Assembly (NCBI GenBank): GCA_014800525.1 | Contig: JAAVFV010000016.1 | Span: forward strand, 1-64,000 | Direction: 5' to 3' | DNA length: 64,000 nucleotides | Origin: Bacteroidales bacterium | GTDB lineage: Bacteria; Bacteroidota; Bacteroidia; Bacteroidales; Muribaculaceae | Part shown: one piece after another, positions 48,838 to 59,897 of the stretch | Layout of the letters: every line of letters starts with the position of its first letter | Position numbering within the stretch: position 1 is the stretch's first letter | Made by a program: the position numbers and the translations under genes | The notes under the pieces: model-generated | What the model saw: only the letters and a program-made list of their open reading frames with translations | Databases searched by the model: none | What the model was told of the DNA's origin: nothing

Positions 48838-50031
48838 CTATTTTTTCAATTCCTTGAGTGACTCATCCATAGGAGTGAGGTTTTCCAGACCGTCAGCGCC
48901 AACACGATAAGTGTTCTCTATGCCTAACGCTCCGACTCCTGGAACCACAAACTTCGGTTCGATGGCAAGAGTCATATTTTCGGTGAGAACGGCTTTTGTG
49001 CGCTCCATTATTACGGGCTGCTCATTGAGCTGGATACCCACGCCATGGCCGATAAACTTCACATGATTGCGATGGCCCATGAAATAATCTTCCAGACCCT
49101 CACTCTTCACAATCTCCATCGAGCGGCGATACATATCGCTCAGGGGCATTCCCGGACGAGCCTCGTATTCCAGTTCGTGAAGGATTTTCAGCGAACAATC
49201 GTGGGCACGGAAAGCAAGATCGGGGAGGGAGCCGACATACCATGTGCGAGTCATATCGGTCTGATAACCATTAAAGCCGCCATTCATATCGAGCATCACT
49301 GACATTCCATTACGCAGTTCAGTACCATCAGCTCCGACAGGAAGAGAGGGATCCGCACCTGCTCCACCCATTGAGAAATCGTAAGGAGAAGGCATATCGG
49401 CGTTATCGCCGGCTATTACAGAACCCATATTGATTTCCATTCTCGAACCAGCCACGCGCAGATAGCCCAGACAGCCCTCACGTCGGAGCACACGCTCCAC
49501 TTCAATCTGTAGTTCAATGTCGGTCATTCCGGGCCAATAACAGCTTTCGATACGCGAATAAGCCGCCACATGATGCTCCCCGTCTTCCTTCATTTTCTCA
49601 ATCTCATAGGGAGTCTTAATCATCCGGGCCTCCATCAGAATCGGGGAGGCATTGCTGAATCCGCATCCGGCGAAGGCCCCTTTGAGGCGTTCCACCTCAT
49701 TATAGAACATATCATTATATTCCAGCCCGATTACTTCAGGAAGAGTCATACCGCGTTCCTGCAACATTCCGGGGATGAGTTCCGGCTTGTGAAGAGTCAC
49801 TGTATCAGACGAAGCCTCAGTCACGCTCGGCGGGATAGTGATGAAAAGCGGTCCATCTTCCACTGAAAGGAAGATATAACCGCGGAAGATGCATCCGGAA
49901 AGGTATAAGATATTGGCAGTGGAGGAGACAAGAATAGCCTTTAGACCGGCCACCTGCATGGCCTTGCGCACTTTCTCGACACGCAGATCGAGTTCGGGGC
50001 GGAGATCGGGGGTGAGGAAGGGTATAATCAT
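48838..50031 (-). CDS. M24 family Xaa-Pro peptidase
   Basis: VMLDMNGGFNGYQTDMTRTWYVG; FIGHGVGIQLNEQPVI; NMTLAIEPKFVVPG. Confidence 0.92.
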   Translation of the reverse strand: MIIPFLTPDLRPELDLRVEKVRKAMQVAGLKAILVSSTANILYLSGCIFRGYIFLSVEDGPLFITIPPSVTEASSDTVTLHKPELIPGMLQERGMTLPEVIGLEYNDMFYNEVERLKGAFAGCGFSNASPILMEARMIKTPYEIEKMKEDGEHHVAAYSRIESCYWPGMTDIELQIEVERVLRREGCLGYLRVAGSRMEINMGSVIAGDNADMPSPYDFSMGGAGADPSLPVGADGTELRNGMSVMLDMNGGFNGYQTDMTRTWYVGSLPDLAFRAHDCSLKILHELEYEARPGMPLSDMYRRSMEIVKSEGLEDYFMGHRNHVKFIGHGVGIQLNEQPVIMERTKAVLTENMTLAIEPKFVVPGVGALGIENTYRVGADGLENLTPMDESLKELKK

Positions 50032-50115
50032 ATTGTCATTTTCTCTTTTGAATTCTTAAGAATCAATCGGCCTTTCTTCCGAACGACCTCTTGAAGTTAT
50101 ATAAAAGAACAGTCA

Positions 50116-50664
50116 TTAAAGAGAGAGTGTTCGGATTGTTGAGAAATCCCACCATTTCTCTTCCCTGTGTCCGGAGAGTGAAAGCCGGGCGCCTATTTCC
50201 AGAATCCCGGCGGTCTGTGCGGGATTTGTAAGATTCCGGAGGTCGAGAGTGGTGCCGGGATGGAGTTCAATATTACGCATCACCGTATCAATCACCTCAT
50301 AGACTGCGTAAGCGCCATGTCCTCCGGGTCTATTCGGAGGGGGGAGCAATTCAAGAGTGACTGTGTCAGATTTCAATATTGAATCCTCTAAAGAAAGCGA
50401 ATACGATAAATGGAGGAACCGTGGATGATCACCGGTGCGAAACCGACACCCTAAGGCGATATCGAATCTATCCTCGGGATGGACGATTGAATCAATCGGC
50501 CACGGCTGAAGAGAATAGACGTGTATCGGATCCCAGCCGTCGGCAGGAATATTGCAGAATTCAGCCCATACGGTGTTTTCCACCCTCCGGCATCCGGAGG
50601 ATACCAAAAGGAACAGAGCCGCGAAGGCTAATGATAAAATTCCGCCACATCCTGATTTCTTCAT
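50116..50664 (-). CDS. gldH: Gliding motility lipoprotein GldH
   Basis: LLVSSGCRRVENTVWAEFCNIPADGWDPIHVYSLQPWPID; upstream ricT-like gene. Confidence 0.85.
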   Translation of the reverse strand: MKKSGCGGILSLAFAALFLLVSSGCRRVENTVWAEFCNIPADGWDPIHVYSLQPWPIDSIVHPEDRFDIALGCRFRTGDHPRFLHLSYSLSLEDSILKSDTVTLELLPPPNRPGGHGAYAVYEVIDTVMRNIELHPGTTLDLRNLTNPAQTAGILEIGARLSLSGHREEKWWDFSTIRTLSL

Positions 50665-50669
50665 CTTAT

Positions 50670-52106
50670 TCAGGCTTCTTCAGATGGTTTTCTTCTTTTA
50701 TTCTGATTACGTCTCTGAGGTCTATGGGAAGGCTGCTGGCGATTATCGTTTGGCTGCTGGCGATTATCGTTTTGCTGCTGACGATTATCGTTTTGCTGCT
50801 GACGGGGTTTTGACTGCGCGCCGGAACCCTCATTCTGGCGTTGACGCTGGGCCTGACCCTGATTTGCCTTTGAATTACCTTGATTCCCTCTTGGATTTCC
50901 CTGATTCTTCTGTTTATCATTAGGCTTGGGAGCGTTCTCCTTCGGAGGCGTTCTATCTCCACGCGACTGTCGGTCAGACTTCTCCTGCTTGGAACCCTTG
51001 CTTCCCAGCGACTGCTGATTTCCCTTCTTCTTCGCCTTTTTCGACTTATCGAAGCGAGTGAGACTTTCCTGTTCCACCAGATCGATATATTCTTTCTGCT
51101 GTATAGCCTCCTTACCGGGAGCCTCAAGGGCATCGACCTTTATACCCTGACGGTTGAGGGCCATGATTTCAAATGCTCTGGAAGCAGGGATTGTCACCAA
51201 GTTAGCCGGAATATTCTTATCGGTGGAGTAGGTCACGGTACGCGCAAGAATATCGGGCTTGAAGAAATAATAATCGGTATCCTTGGTCTCGAGAACAGCA
51301 TCCTTCGGCGGCATCTTCTTGTTTGCCTCCGAATAAGTGTCTATTTCAAAATTAAGACAGCATTTAAGCTTTGCGCATTGTCCGGCGAGCTTCTGAGGAT
51401 TCATGGAGAGGTCTTGAAGACGGGCTGCGCCTGTGCCGACCGACACGAAATGATTCATCCAGGTGGAGCAACATAGCGGACGGCCGCAAGGACCGATTCC
51501 TCCGATGCGTCCCGCTTCCTGGCGGGCGCCGATCTGCTTCATCTCGATGCGGATCTTGAATGTATCGGCCAGGATACGGATGAGCTTACGGAAATCGACG
51601 CGCTCATCTGCTATATAATAGAAAATGGCCTTTCCGCCGTCGCCCTGGTATTCCACATCACCGATTTTCATGCTCAGCCCGAGTTCTTCGGCAATACGGC
51701 GGGCACGTATCATCGTGTCATGTTCCCGAGCCACGGCTTCGTCAAACTTCTCGAGGTCGCGTTCGGTGGCGATACGGAACACCTTCTTGAGTTCTGAATC
51801 ACGCGACACACCGGCACGGGCCATCTGGCGTTCCACGAGTTTACCGGTGAGGGCCACCCGGCCGATATCATGACCCGGTGCAGCCTCCACGGCCACGATA
51901 TCATCCACCTTCAGATCGAGTCCCTGAGGATTGGAATAGAATCCGGAGCGGGTGTTTTTGAACACCACCTGCACCGCATTCAGATCCGAAGCATCCGAGA
52001 TATCCGAGAGCCAGTCGGTGACTTGTATCTTACCGCGCGGACAATTCCCGCACCCTCGTTTCGGAGGGCGGGGAAACTGATTGTTCTGCTGTTCGGAATC
52101 CATCAT
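50670..52106 (-). CDS. ricT: RicT/YaaT (PSP1 domain) regulatory iron-sulfur complex subunit with Q/N-rich repetitive tail
   Basis: [18 protein letters not shown]...[23 protein letters not shown]...[19 protein letters not shown]; tail [25 protein letters not shown]. Confidence 0.92.
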   Translation of the reverse strand: MMDSEQQNNQFPRPPKRGCGNCPRGKIQVTDWLSDISDASDLNAVQVVFKNTRSGFYSNPQGLDLKVDDIVAVEAAPGHDIGRVALTGKLVERQMARAGVSRDSELKKVFRIATERDLEKFDEAVAREHDTMIRARRIAEELGLSMKIGDVEYQGDGGKAIFYYIADERVDFRKLIRILADTFKIRIEMKQIGARQEAGRIGGIGPCGRPLCCSTWMNHFVSVGTGAARLQDLSMNPQKLAGQCAKLKCCLNFEIDTYSEANKKMPPKDAVLETKDTDYYFFKPDILARTVTYSTDKNIPANLVTIPASRAFEIMALNRQGIKVDALEAPGKEAIQQKEYIDLVEQESLTRFDKSKKAKKKGNQQSLGSKGSKQEKSDRQSRGDRTPPKENAPKPNDKQKNQGNPRGNQGNSKANQGQAQRQRQNEGSGAQSKPRQQQNDNRQQQNDNRQQPNDNRQQPSHRPQRRNQNKRRKPSEEA

Positions 52107-53644
52107 TTAGCGAAACTTACTGCGCGGGTCTCGCGGATTACGGTGATCTTTACCTGGCCCGGATATGTGAGTTCATCCTGAATCTTCTTGGCGATTTCTG
52201 CGGAGAGCTTTTCGGTCTCTTCATCAGAGATCTTATCAGCTCCTACGATTACGCGGAGTTCGCGGCCGGCCTGTATGGCATAAGTCTTGGTGACACCGGG
52301 GTATGAGAGGGCGAGTTGTTCGAGATCATTGAGGCGTTTGATATAAGCCTCCACGATTTCGCGGCGCGCACCGGGACGGGCACCGGAGATTGCATCGCAT
52401 ACCTGAACGATTGGAGCGAGCAAGGAAGTGGGTTCCACTTCATCGTGGTGGGATCCGATAGCATTGCAGATATCGGGTTTCTCCTTGAATTTCTCTGCGA
52501 GCTTCATGCCGAACAGAGCGTGTGGCAATTCGGGCTCATCATCGGGCACTTTGCCTATATCGTGAAGCAACCCTGCGCGACGGGCTTTCTTGGGGTTGAG
52601 ACCAAGTTCGGAAGCCATCACGGCGCAAAGATTGGCTGTCTCGCGGGAATGCTGTAGAAGATTCTGACCATAGGAAGAACGGTATTTCATCTTACCGATC
52701 ATACGGATAAGTTCGGGATGAAGACCATGAATACCGAGGTCGATAGCCGTACGTTTTCCGGTTTCGATGATTTCCTCTTCCACCTGTTTGCGGACCTTAG
52801 CGACTACCTCCTCGATACGAGCCGGATGGATACGGCCGTCGACCACGAGCTGATGCAGAGCCAGACGGGCGATCTCACGGCGCACGGGATCAAATCCTGA
52901 AAGCACGATTGCCTCCGGAGTATCATCTACGATAATCTCGATCCCTGTAGCGGCCTCAAGAGCACGGATGTTGCGGCCCTCACGACCGATGATGCGTCCT
53001 TTGATCTCATCATTATCAATATGGAACACAGTCACGGAGTTTTCCACAGCCGTCTCTGTAGCAACTCTCTGAATCGACTGGATTACGATGCGTTTGGCCT
53101 CCTTGTTGGCAGTCATCTTGGCATCATCCATTATGTCGTTGATATAGCTTGCCGCAGCTGTTTTTGCCTCATCCTTGAGCGATTCCACGAGTTTCTCCTT
53201 CGCCTCATCGGCAGAGAGGCCGGAGATGCGTTCGAGCTCTTCTGTGATCTGACGGTGACGGTGGTCGATTTCTGCCTCCTTAGCCTCGATATTTGCGGCG
53301 CGGCGGTCGAGCTGATTGCGTGTGTTATCGAGTTCGGCCTTGCGTCGCTGGTTTTCGCTCTGCTGTTGGTTGAGCTGTAGTTCGCGCTGTTTTGCCCTGG
53401 CTTCGGCGTTCTGAGCTTTCTGGAGTTTGGAGTTGGCATTGCGTTCGGCCTCATTGATGATCTTGAGCTCTTCCTCCTTAGCCTTCAGCATAGACTTCTC
53501 CTTGATCACCTCGGCCTCGCGGTTGGCCTCATCTATGATGATATTGGCACGCGAAGCGGCGTTGCGCTTGCTTACCATTGTCGCTACCACATATCCGGCA
53601 ATTGCCGTTGCGATAGCTATTATAATCCATATTGCTGTTCCCAT
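52103..53644 (-). CDS. rny: Ribonuclease Y
   Basis: N-terminal TM, long coiled coil, [67 protein letters not shown]. Confidence 0.97.
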   Translation of the reverse strand: MGTAIWIIIAIATAIAGYVVATMVSKRNAASRANIIIDEANREAEVIKEKSMLKAKEEELKIINEAERNANSKLQKAQNAEARAKQRELQLNQQQSENQRRKAELDNTRNQLDRRAANIEAKEAEIDHRHRQITEELERISGLSADEAKEKLVESLKDEAKTAAASYINDIMDDAKMTANKEAKRIVIQSIQRVATETAVENSVTVFHIDNDEIKGRIIGREGRNIRALEAATGIEIIVDDTPEAIVLSGFDPVRREIARLALHQLVVDGRIHPARIEEVVAKVRKQVEEEIIETGKRTAIDLGIHGLHPELIRMIGKMKYRSSYGQNLLQHSRETANLCAVMASELGLNPKKARRAGLLHDIGKVPDDEPELPHALFGMKLAEKFKEKPDICNAIGSHHDEVEPTSLLAPIVQVCDAISGARPGARREIVEAYIKRLNDLEQLALSYPGVTKTYAIQAGRELRVIVGADKISDEETEKLSAEIAKKIQDELTYPGQVKITVIRETRAVSFAK

Positions 53645-53699
53645 GGTTAGTTGTTATAATTGTTTTATATAATGTTTGAAATATTATTCTATCCTTTGA

Positions 53700-53870
53700 T
53701 GAAGTGAAATATAATGCTGGTAAAATATAATACTAATGCACTACTTCCGATCAATCCACCTATAGGTACGGGGAAGGGCGCATACGCAAAGAAGCAGAGA
53801 GTCTATCCGGATAAGGAGAGACACTCTGAGATTGAATGCAAGAATGAGAAAGTGTGAAGAACGGCGGATG
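53700..53870 (-). ncRNA. Candidate 6S RNA (SsrS)-type gene in zapA-rny intergenic region
   Basis: 230-bp non-coding gap between zapA and rny; minus-strand sequence can form extended imperfect hairpin (agagtgtctctcct..tatccggatagactct) inside a CAATC/GATTG closing pair. Assignment rests mainly on synteny. Confidence 0.35.
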
Positions 53871-53875
53871 AGGGG

Positions 53876-54196
53876 TTATCTTTTATCTATTCCGTCTTTA
53901 TCTTTATCTAATTTTGATATCTCGGCTTCGACATCAGCAATTTCAGTCTCCACCATCGCCATGGCTTTCTTGTGGATAGCCACAAGATCGGTGTAATATT
54001 CGGCATAACGATATACCATCATTGCCAGAATCTGGCGTTCGTCACGGCGCGGATATTCCAATTGCCATTTAGAGAAGAGGGAATTGATTTCCTCTTCCAC
54101 ATCGCGGACAAAATCCTGACGGTCGAACGCTACGTTCAGCGTAATAAGCTGACCGGCTATATTGATATCAATATTTACTTTCTCTGAATCTTCCAT
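53876..54196 (-). CDS. zapA: Cell division protein ZapA
   Basis: VNIDINIAGQLITLNVAFDRQDFVRDVEEEINSLFSKW...RDERQILAMMVYRYAEYY. Confidence 0.88.
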   Translation of the reverse strand: MEDSEKVNIDINIAGQLITLNVAFDRQDFVRDVEEEINSLFSKWQLEYPRRDERQILAMMVYRYAEYYTDLVAIHKKAMAMVETEIADVEAEISKLDKDKDGIDKR

Positions 54197-54217
54197 CGCA
54201 ATATCAGATTCGTGGCC

Positions 54218-54511
54218 TTATTCCTTCAGCATCTCGATGCAGCGGTCGATATTCCGGATTAGTCCGGAGATAATGCGACGTGTTTCGATGATGGTATCGG
54301 GGTTATCGGCCAGACGATGCGACACGGCAAGGAATTCAGCATCGAGTTTTGCCCGGTCGCGCTCCGTGGTTAGATCGGAGACTTCACGTCTTAGTACCTG
54401 CACATCCTCCCTAAGCTCCCTGTTTTCCTCCCGCAACGATTCCACACGCTCCGAAAGGTCGCTGATCCGGCTTTGCAGCTCTTCGATAACAGATATGAGG
54501 GAAGTGGCCAT
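54218..54511 (-). CDS. Coiled-coil protein (ZapB-like), upstream of zapA
   Basis: Heptad-rich LISVIEELQSRISDLSERVESLREENRELREDVQVLRREVSDL. Confidence 0.65.
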   Translation of the reverse strand: MATSLISVIEELQSRISDLSERVESLREENRELREDVQVLRREVSDLTTERDRAKLDAEFLAVSHRLADNPDTIIETRRIISGLIRNIDRCIEMLKE

Positions 54512-54584
54512 CGATACTTTTTTTATCAGCTAATTACAAAATTAATGAAAAAGAGCGATACCTGCAATAGGTAGTCCGCGAGGG

Positions 54585-57434
54585 TTAATACCACTGTATA
54601 CCGTTGTTATTGGTGGAACGCTTGTCGTATTTAAGGTCTTTGAGGAGCGATGACTTCACGGCGATATGGAAGTTATAGCTCTTGTACGGACCGACAGGCA
54701 CGAATGAAGCGGTCATTGTGAAACAGTGGAGATCACGCGACACGGAGCAGTTCATATAGGCCAATTTATGTAGATCGAAGTCATAGGAAGCGGAGAGGGA
54801 GAAATTCCAGTTCTTTGTCGGTCGGATAGACCCATTGAATGAAAGATTCTGATTCCATCGGCCATCATACTCCATCTTCGCGGGATTAAACTGGCCATAG
54901 CCATAGCTTACGGAATAGTTTACCGAGAAGCTCCACGGACAATCCCATTTAGCATAGCCATCTTCTCCCTCCTCAGGTAATGCAGGCTCGCGGCGTCTGC
55001 TCTTTGCAGATGCCAGACCGTTGAAAGAATCAGCTTCCTCTTCACCGGTGTCTTCGCCTTCGGTATCAGAATCGGCCGAAGAGGTGTTGTTGGTGGTATT
55101 TTTTTTCTTGCGGAAAGTATCGTTGTTGAAGGTATAGGAGAAGGATGTTCCTGCCGAAGCAAGTCGGAAGAGCCCTTTTCCTGCAGCCAGACGTGTTTTA
55201 TTCAGCTTTACGGGCGAACCGCCAGCGGTCAGTCCGTAGATATATGGATCCCAGGTAGAGTTGATGTTGAGGTTGAAATTCTTCATCAGACGAAGCAATA
55301 CGCTTGCCTGAAGAGGGGAGAGACGCAGAGAATCAGCCGCGAAGTTATAGCTCTGGGAGAACTGAAGGTTTTCAATGAGTGATACCTTCTTAACGCCGGT
55401 GGAATCTTTATCGCTCTTCACCTTCATCTCAAGGTTATTCGACAATCCCCAGGACACGGATGCTGCCTTTCCGGAGGGTGCGGTGCCGAAGATACCATGA
55501 GAGAAGTAAGAATACTGGCGGCGGTTAAGATTTCCGGCCTGGTCGGTATAGACATAATAGTCGTAAGAACCCCACATCGGGTTGGAGAAATCAGGCTGAT
55601 AATCGAATGAGATGGTAGGGGTCATCACGTGACGGATCATCTGGACCTTATCACCTAAGAAGCTGAGGGGTTTATAGAAACCATAAAGCTTCGTGTCGAA
55701 TGCCATTCCGACATGGAAATCAAAGGAGTTATAGAAACCGTAAGTAGTATCCTGCACCTCTCGGGATGCCTGTGTATCCCATTGGCGACGAATCTTGGAG
55801 GTATACATTCGGTCGTTGAATGTAATATTGGGGGAGAGATTGAGATAGTTGAAAATAGAGAAGGTGGCACTTACCGGGATATTATGCCGCATACCGTTAC
55901 GCCAGTCCTTGATAAGGCTCTTCTTGAAGAATTGATCCTGATGAGCAGTAAGTGAATTCTGGAATTGGCCGGAATAAGACATCTTGATTTTCTCATACCA
56001 TTTCTCTCCGCCTACGGCTTTCTTGCGTTTAAACGGCGAGAGCTGACTCATCGTAATAGTCAGGTTGGGGAAAGAAACGGCGAGGGTAGAATCCTGACTT
56101 CTCTGAGTGATATTGGCAGTGGCCGATACACTCCATTTTGAGTTGGGAATACGATATGTAAGGTTTACGGAAGACGACTTAGTGTTCTCCGTAAATGCAT
56201 TGCTATAATAAGAATTCAGGTCGTTTCTTGAATAACCGGATGTGGCAAAGTTCACCGAAGCAGAGAATGATAGGTTGGGATTTGCCTTTGCATCCTGAGA
56301 ATGACTCCAGATCACCTGGAAGTTTTTCATTTTCATATAGTCGGGCATTCCCTTATCTCCGGTGATGGTGGTGAGGTAGGAGATATCGAAATTACCGCGG
56401 TAGCGATAGCGTTTCACATACGATGAATGGGCGTTGATACCCCACGAACCTTTGGTATATATCTCCCCGCGAAGAGCAAGATCAACATTATCGTTTATTG
56501 CAAAATAATAACCTCCATCGCGCAGGTAGAAGCCGCGGTTGTAATCATCACCAAAAGAGGGGAAGATCACACCCGAAGAATACTTATCCGAGAACGGGAA
56601 ATAGCCGAACGGGAGGGCAAGGGGAAGAGGAATTCCGAGGAGGACCATATAACCGGGGCCTGTTACCACATCCTTTTTGGGACGCACCTTAGCACGGGTG
56701 AGCTGAAAATAGAAATGGGGGTGTTCGTGGTCGTCGCAGGTGGTGTAGCGGCCATCTTCCACAAAGAAAGAGCCGTCTTCCATTTTCTTGGCGCGTCCGC
56801 CGGTGAGGAAGCCATCCTGCTGTTCGGTTATTACGTTGGTGATGTATCCCCGTTCGGTCTTGAAGTTATAAGCCATAGACTCCGACTCATACTGACCGCT
56901 TTTATCCTGGAATACGGGGTTTCCCTGACGCTCGCCGATGGAGTCGATCACCCCTGTGGCATAGACCATGGAAGAATCCATTTCCATACGGATCTCCTCA
57001 GCTTTTACCTGGAACGAACCGTACTGCACATCAGATGAACCATATAGGTATGCGTTATTTTGACCGATAATAAGTAGGGAGTCCTTGGCCGAGAATGTTA
57101 CGGCATCGTTAATATCCGACTTGTCGCGGCGAATCTTAGATAAGTCTTCTCGATAGACAGTGACCGGCATTGAATCTCCGGAGATGGAATCGCGGGGTCC
57201 TGAAGATCGTTTTGCCGAATATCGGCGTCCGGAAGTGGTATCGAGAATAGTCGAATCTGGAAGCCATACGGAATCGGCCGCCATGCCTGTCGAATCTGAA
57301 TCGTCGGCTCTGGTGGCTGCAGAATCGGGAGTGAACTCCGACTGGGAGTAAGCGAACCCGAAGATAAGCAAAACAAGTATATATAGGAGTAATCGCCTCA
57401 AGTGTGTCTGGTGGTTGATCCGGATAGCAGGCAT
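54585..57434 (-). CDS. lptD: LptD/OstA-like LPS assembly outer membrane protein
   Basis: OstA-like N-term KDSLLIIGQNNAYLYGSSDVQYGSFQVKAEEIRMEMDSSMVYATGV; large C-terminal beta-barrel. Confidence 0.87.
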   Translation of the reverse strand: MPAIRINHQTHLRRLLLYILVLLIFGFAYSQSEFTPDSAATRADDSDSTGMAADSVWLPDSTILDTTSGRRYSAKRSSGPRDSISGDSMPVTVYREDLSKIRRDKSDINDAVTFSAKDSLLIIGQNNAYLYGSSDVQYGSFQVKAEEIRMEMDSSMVYATGVIDSIGERQGNPVFQDKSGQYESESMAYNFKTERGYITNVITEQQDGFLTGGRAKKMEDGSFFVEDGRYTTCDDHEHPHFYFQLTRAKVRPKKDVVTGPGYMVLLGIPLPLALPFGYFPFSDKYSSGVIFPSFGDDYNRGFYLRDGGYYFAINDNVDLALRGEIYTKGSWGINAHSSYVKRYRYRGNFDISYLTTITGDKGMPDYMKMKNFQVIWSHSQDAKANPNLSFSASVNFATSGYSRNDLNSYYSNAFTENTKSSSVNLTYRIPNSKWSVSATANITQRSQDSTLAVSFPNLTITMSQLSPFKRKKAVGGEKWYEKIKMSYSGQFQNSLTAHQDQFFKKSLIKDWRNGMRHNIPVSATFSIFNYLNLSPNITFNDRMYTSKIRRQWDTQASREVQDTTYGFYNSFDFHVGMAFDTKLYGFYKPLSFLGDKVQMIRHVMTPTISFDYQPDFSNPMWGSYDYYVYTDQAGNLNRRQYSYFSHGIFGTAPSGKAASVSWGLSNNLEMKVKSDKDSTGVKKVSLIENLQFSQSYNFAADSLRLSPLQASVLLRLMKNFNLNINSTWDPYIYGLTAGGSPVKLNKTRLAAGKGLFRLASAGTSFSYTFNNDTFRKKKNTTNNTSSADSDTEGEDTGEEEADSFNGLASAKSRRREPALPEEGEDGYAKWDCPWSFSVNYSVSYGYGQFNPAKMEYDGRWNQNLSFNGSIRPTKNWNFSLSASYDFDLHKLAYMNCSVSRDLHCFTMTASFVPVGPYKSYNFHIAVKSSLLKDLKYDKRSTNNNGIQWY

Positions 57435-57622
57435 TCAGCTTATGGAGAGTGTCGGGGTCCGGAAAATGATCTATTCATTTAACGTAGAAAATCCCGATTT
57501 CGTGAATGCAATCCGGAAAAAGTCTGACTGCAAATTTAGCCAAAATCCGATAAACAACCAAATCCCTCATATAATGAGTATATAATGAGGAGTTTTACAT
57601 GGGGCCGAAAGACGGACTCTTT

Positions 57623-58177
57623 TTATTCGAAGAGGGAATGGAGGGCCTTAAAACGAGCTAAGGAGTCGGGCCCGAAGTGGGCCATCGATCTTTCTACTTC
57701 TTCAAGAGTTTTCTCGCGACGGATATCTCCGGATTTGCTGAAAAACTTATCGGCATAGCAGATAGCTTTTTCTTCCGGAGAGAGGGGGAGCATGTCGACA
57801 GCAGGCAGGGGTAAGTTTTGATGCCGGATTTCTTCCGCTGTAAGTCCCGAGCCGGTGTGACGTTCGCATACGAGGGCATGTTTCGGAAGATTTTCCGCAC
57901 GTAAAATCGCTCCCCCTTCGAGTCCATGACGGATATATGGCTCCGTGCCGTGACAATGGATTCCGGGAGCATTGCATCGGAAGATACCGATATCATGAAG
58001 CATGGCTGCTTCAGATATGAAACCGATATCAAGAGATTGTCCGGTTTTTGCCTCATAACGGCGGGCGCATTCAATGGCTTTATCGCGAACGAGTTCACTA
58101 TGGATGATAAGCTCTTCACGGAGTTGCTCCATTCCAGGAGCAGAATAATACTTATCTATAATTGAATAGGGATTCAT
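57623..58177 (-). CDS. HD/HDIG domain phosphohydrolase
   Basis: IHSELVRDKAIECARRYEAKTGQ...AAMLHDIGIFRCNAPGIHCHG. Confidence 0.9.
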   Translation of the reverse strand: MNPYSIIDKYYSAPGMEQLREELIIHSELVRDKAIECARRYEAKTGQSLDIGFISEAAMLHDIGIFRCNAPGIHCHGTEPYIRHGLEGGAILRAENLPKHALVCERHTGSGLTAEEIRHQNLPLPAVDMLPLSPEEKAICYADKFFSKSGDIRREKTLEEVERSMAHFGPDSLARFKALHSLFE

Positions 58178-58255
58178 GCAAAGAGGAAATAATGTGGAAC
58201 TTCAGCGGCCTTCGGCGCGCTGCACAGGACGAGCTTCGCGCTAACCCTGAATTAG

Positions 58256-58291
58256 AAATGAGCATTATGAAAAGACTCATAATGCTCATTT
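58256..58291 (-). terminator. Hairpin terminator of ilvE
   Basis: 15-bp perfect stem aaatgagcattatga/tcataatgctcattt. Confidence 0.75.
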
Positions 58292-58318
58292 ATCTCTTAT
58301 ATCTTAAGTTCTCTGCTT

Positions 58319-59353
58319 TCAAGCTTCAGTCTCGATGATCTCACACCAGTTGTGGGTATCGGGAGCCTCGCCATACTGGATAGCGCGGAGGGCGTTATAG
58401 AGCATAGTTGATTTCGGACCTGCCTCACCGGTGGTGTAGACAAATTTGCGGCCGTTGTCGAGATCGTGTATCTCCGCGATGGGGGAAATCACAGCTGCCG
58501 TGCCACAGTTGCCTACTTCCTCGAAGGTTTCGAGTTCCTCATAAGGAATCTGGCGTTCCTCAACAGTCATTCCGAGATCAGCAGCGATCTGACGGATGCT
58601 CTTGTTGGTGATGGAAGGAAGGATAGAGGGGCTTGCGGGAGTGATATATGAGTTATCGCGGATTCCGAAGAAGTTGGCGGCACCGGCCTCATCGAGATAT
58701 TTCTTTTCCTTGGGGTCGAGATAAACCATAACGGAATAGCCGAGCTCATGAGCCTTCTCACCGGCCACGAGAGAAGCAGCATAGTTGCCGCCTACCTTGA
58801 TGGAACCGGTTCCCTTGGGAGCAACGCGGTCGTATTCGCGGCTCATGCACACCTTCGTAGGCTTGAAACCCTCCTTGAAGTAGGGGCCTACAGGGCTTAC
58901 GAGCATGATCACCATGTATTCATCAGCAGGTTTTACACCGACGCGGGGTGAGAGACCGATTTCAAGCGGACGGATGTAGAGGGAGGCTCCGGTGCCATAT
59001 GGAGGGATGAAGCGTTCGTTAAGTTTCACCACCTTTCTTACCATCTCGCAGAAGAGTTCAACGGGCATAGGCTGCATACCGATTCCTTCCGCAGAACGGA
59101 TGAAACGTTTAGCGTTTTCTTCCATTCGGAATACGCGGACTTTGCCATCGACGCCACGGAAAGCCTTGAGGCCTTCGAATGATTCCTGACCATAGTGGAG
59201 ACAGGTAGCGGCGATGTGGAGAGGGACATACTCTGAATCGCTTACCTGAATTTCACCCCATTCTCCGTTTTTATAAGTGCATCTTACGTTGTAATCTGTC
59301 GGTACATAGCCGAAGGGAAGTTTATCCCATTCAAGATCGGGCTGCTGTTTCAT
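58319..59353 (-). CDS. ilvE: Branched-chain amino acid aminotransferase
   Basis: LHYGQESFEGLKAFRGVDGKVRVFRMEENAKRF; VGGNYAASLVAGEKA; EAGAANFFGI. Confidence 0.96.
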   Translation of the reverse strand: MKQQPDLEWDKLPFGYVPTDYNVRCTYKNGEWGEIQVSDSEYVPLHIAATCLHYGQESFEGLKAFRGVDGKVRVFRMEENAKRFIRSAEGIGMQPMPVELFCEMVRKVVKLNERFIPPYGTGASLYIRPLEIGLSPRVGVKPADEYMVIMLVSPVGPYFKEGFKPTKVCMSREYDRVAPKGTGSIKVGGNYAASLVAGEKAHELGYSVMVYLDPKEKKYLDEAGAANFFGIRDNSYITPASPSILPSITNKSIRQIAADLGMTVEERQIPYEELETFEEVGNCGTAAVISPIAEIHDLDNGRKFVYTTGEAGPKSTMLYNALRAIQYGEAPDTHNWCEIIETEA

Positions 59354-59446
59354 ATCAGTTTTGTGTTAAGTGTCTATGGTAATAGATATTATGATTTGAA
59401 TTAACTGTTTAAAAAGAACCGTTATCAGCTGCCCATAACATTCGGA

Positions 59447-59776
59447 TCAGATGGCGACCTTGCAAGTGATCGACCCGGTCTTGACTATGTAGACTCCGTG
59501 GGCCGGAAGCTGCAGGCGGGATGTGCCGGCGGGAATATTCTCCGAAATGAGGAGACGTCCCAGAATGGTGAATACCTGAATCTTAACGCTATGATTTGAG
59601 CTGATTATAAGTGCATTGCCGGAGGTTTTGATTTCCAGTTCGGATTCTTTGAACACGGATTTGGCATCGACAACCTCAGTACGGACCAGTTCCCATTTCA
59701 GTGCGGCCATAGCGGGTATTGCCGGGATTAAAGATCCCAACAAAACACAAAAGGGTATGAGCGCACGGATACGCAT
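59447..59776 (-). CDS. Short secreted protein consisting of signal peptide + T9SS type A-like C-terminal domain
   Basis: SELEIKTSGNALIISSNHSVKIQVFTILGRLLISENIPAGTSRLQLPAHGVYIVKTGSITCKVAI. Confidence 0.7.
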   Translation of the reverse strand: MRIRALIPFCVLLGSLIPAIPAMAALKWELVRTEVVDAKSVFKESELEIKTSGNALIISSNHSVKIQVFTILGRLLISENIPAGTSRLQLPAHGVYIVKTGSITCKVAI

Positions 59777-59821
59777 GGTTCGATACTATTTCTATGGTAA
59801 AATTAATAAATTCCTTTGTAA

Positions 59822-59856
59822 TAAAAAAGAAACGCCTCCGGAAAATCCGGAGGCGT
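59822..59856 (-). terminator. Rho-independent terminator of rpsA
   Basis: acgcctccgga/tccggaggcgt, minus-strand tail ttcttttttat. Confidence 0.9.
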
Positions 59857-59897
59857 CTTGATGATATTGCAATCTGGCAATAATGGAGGGGGAGGGA

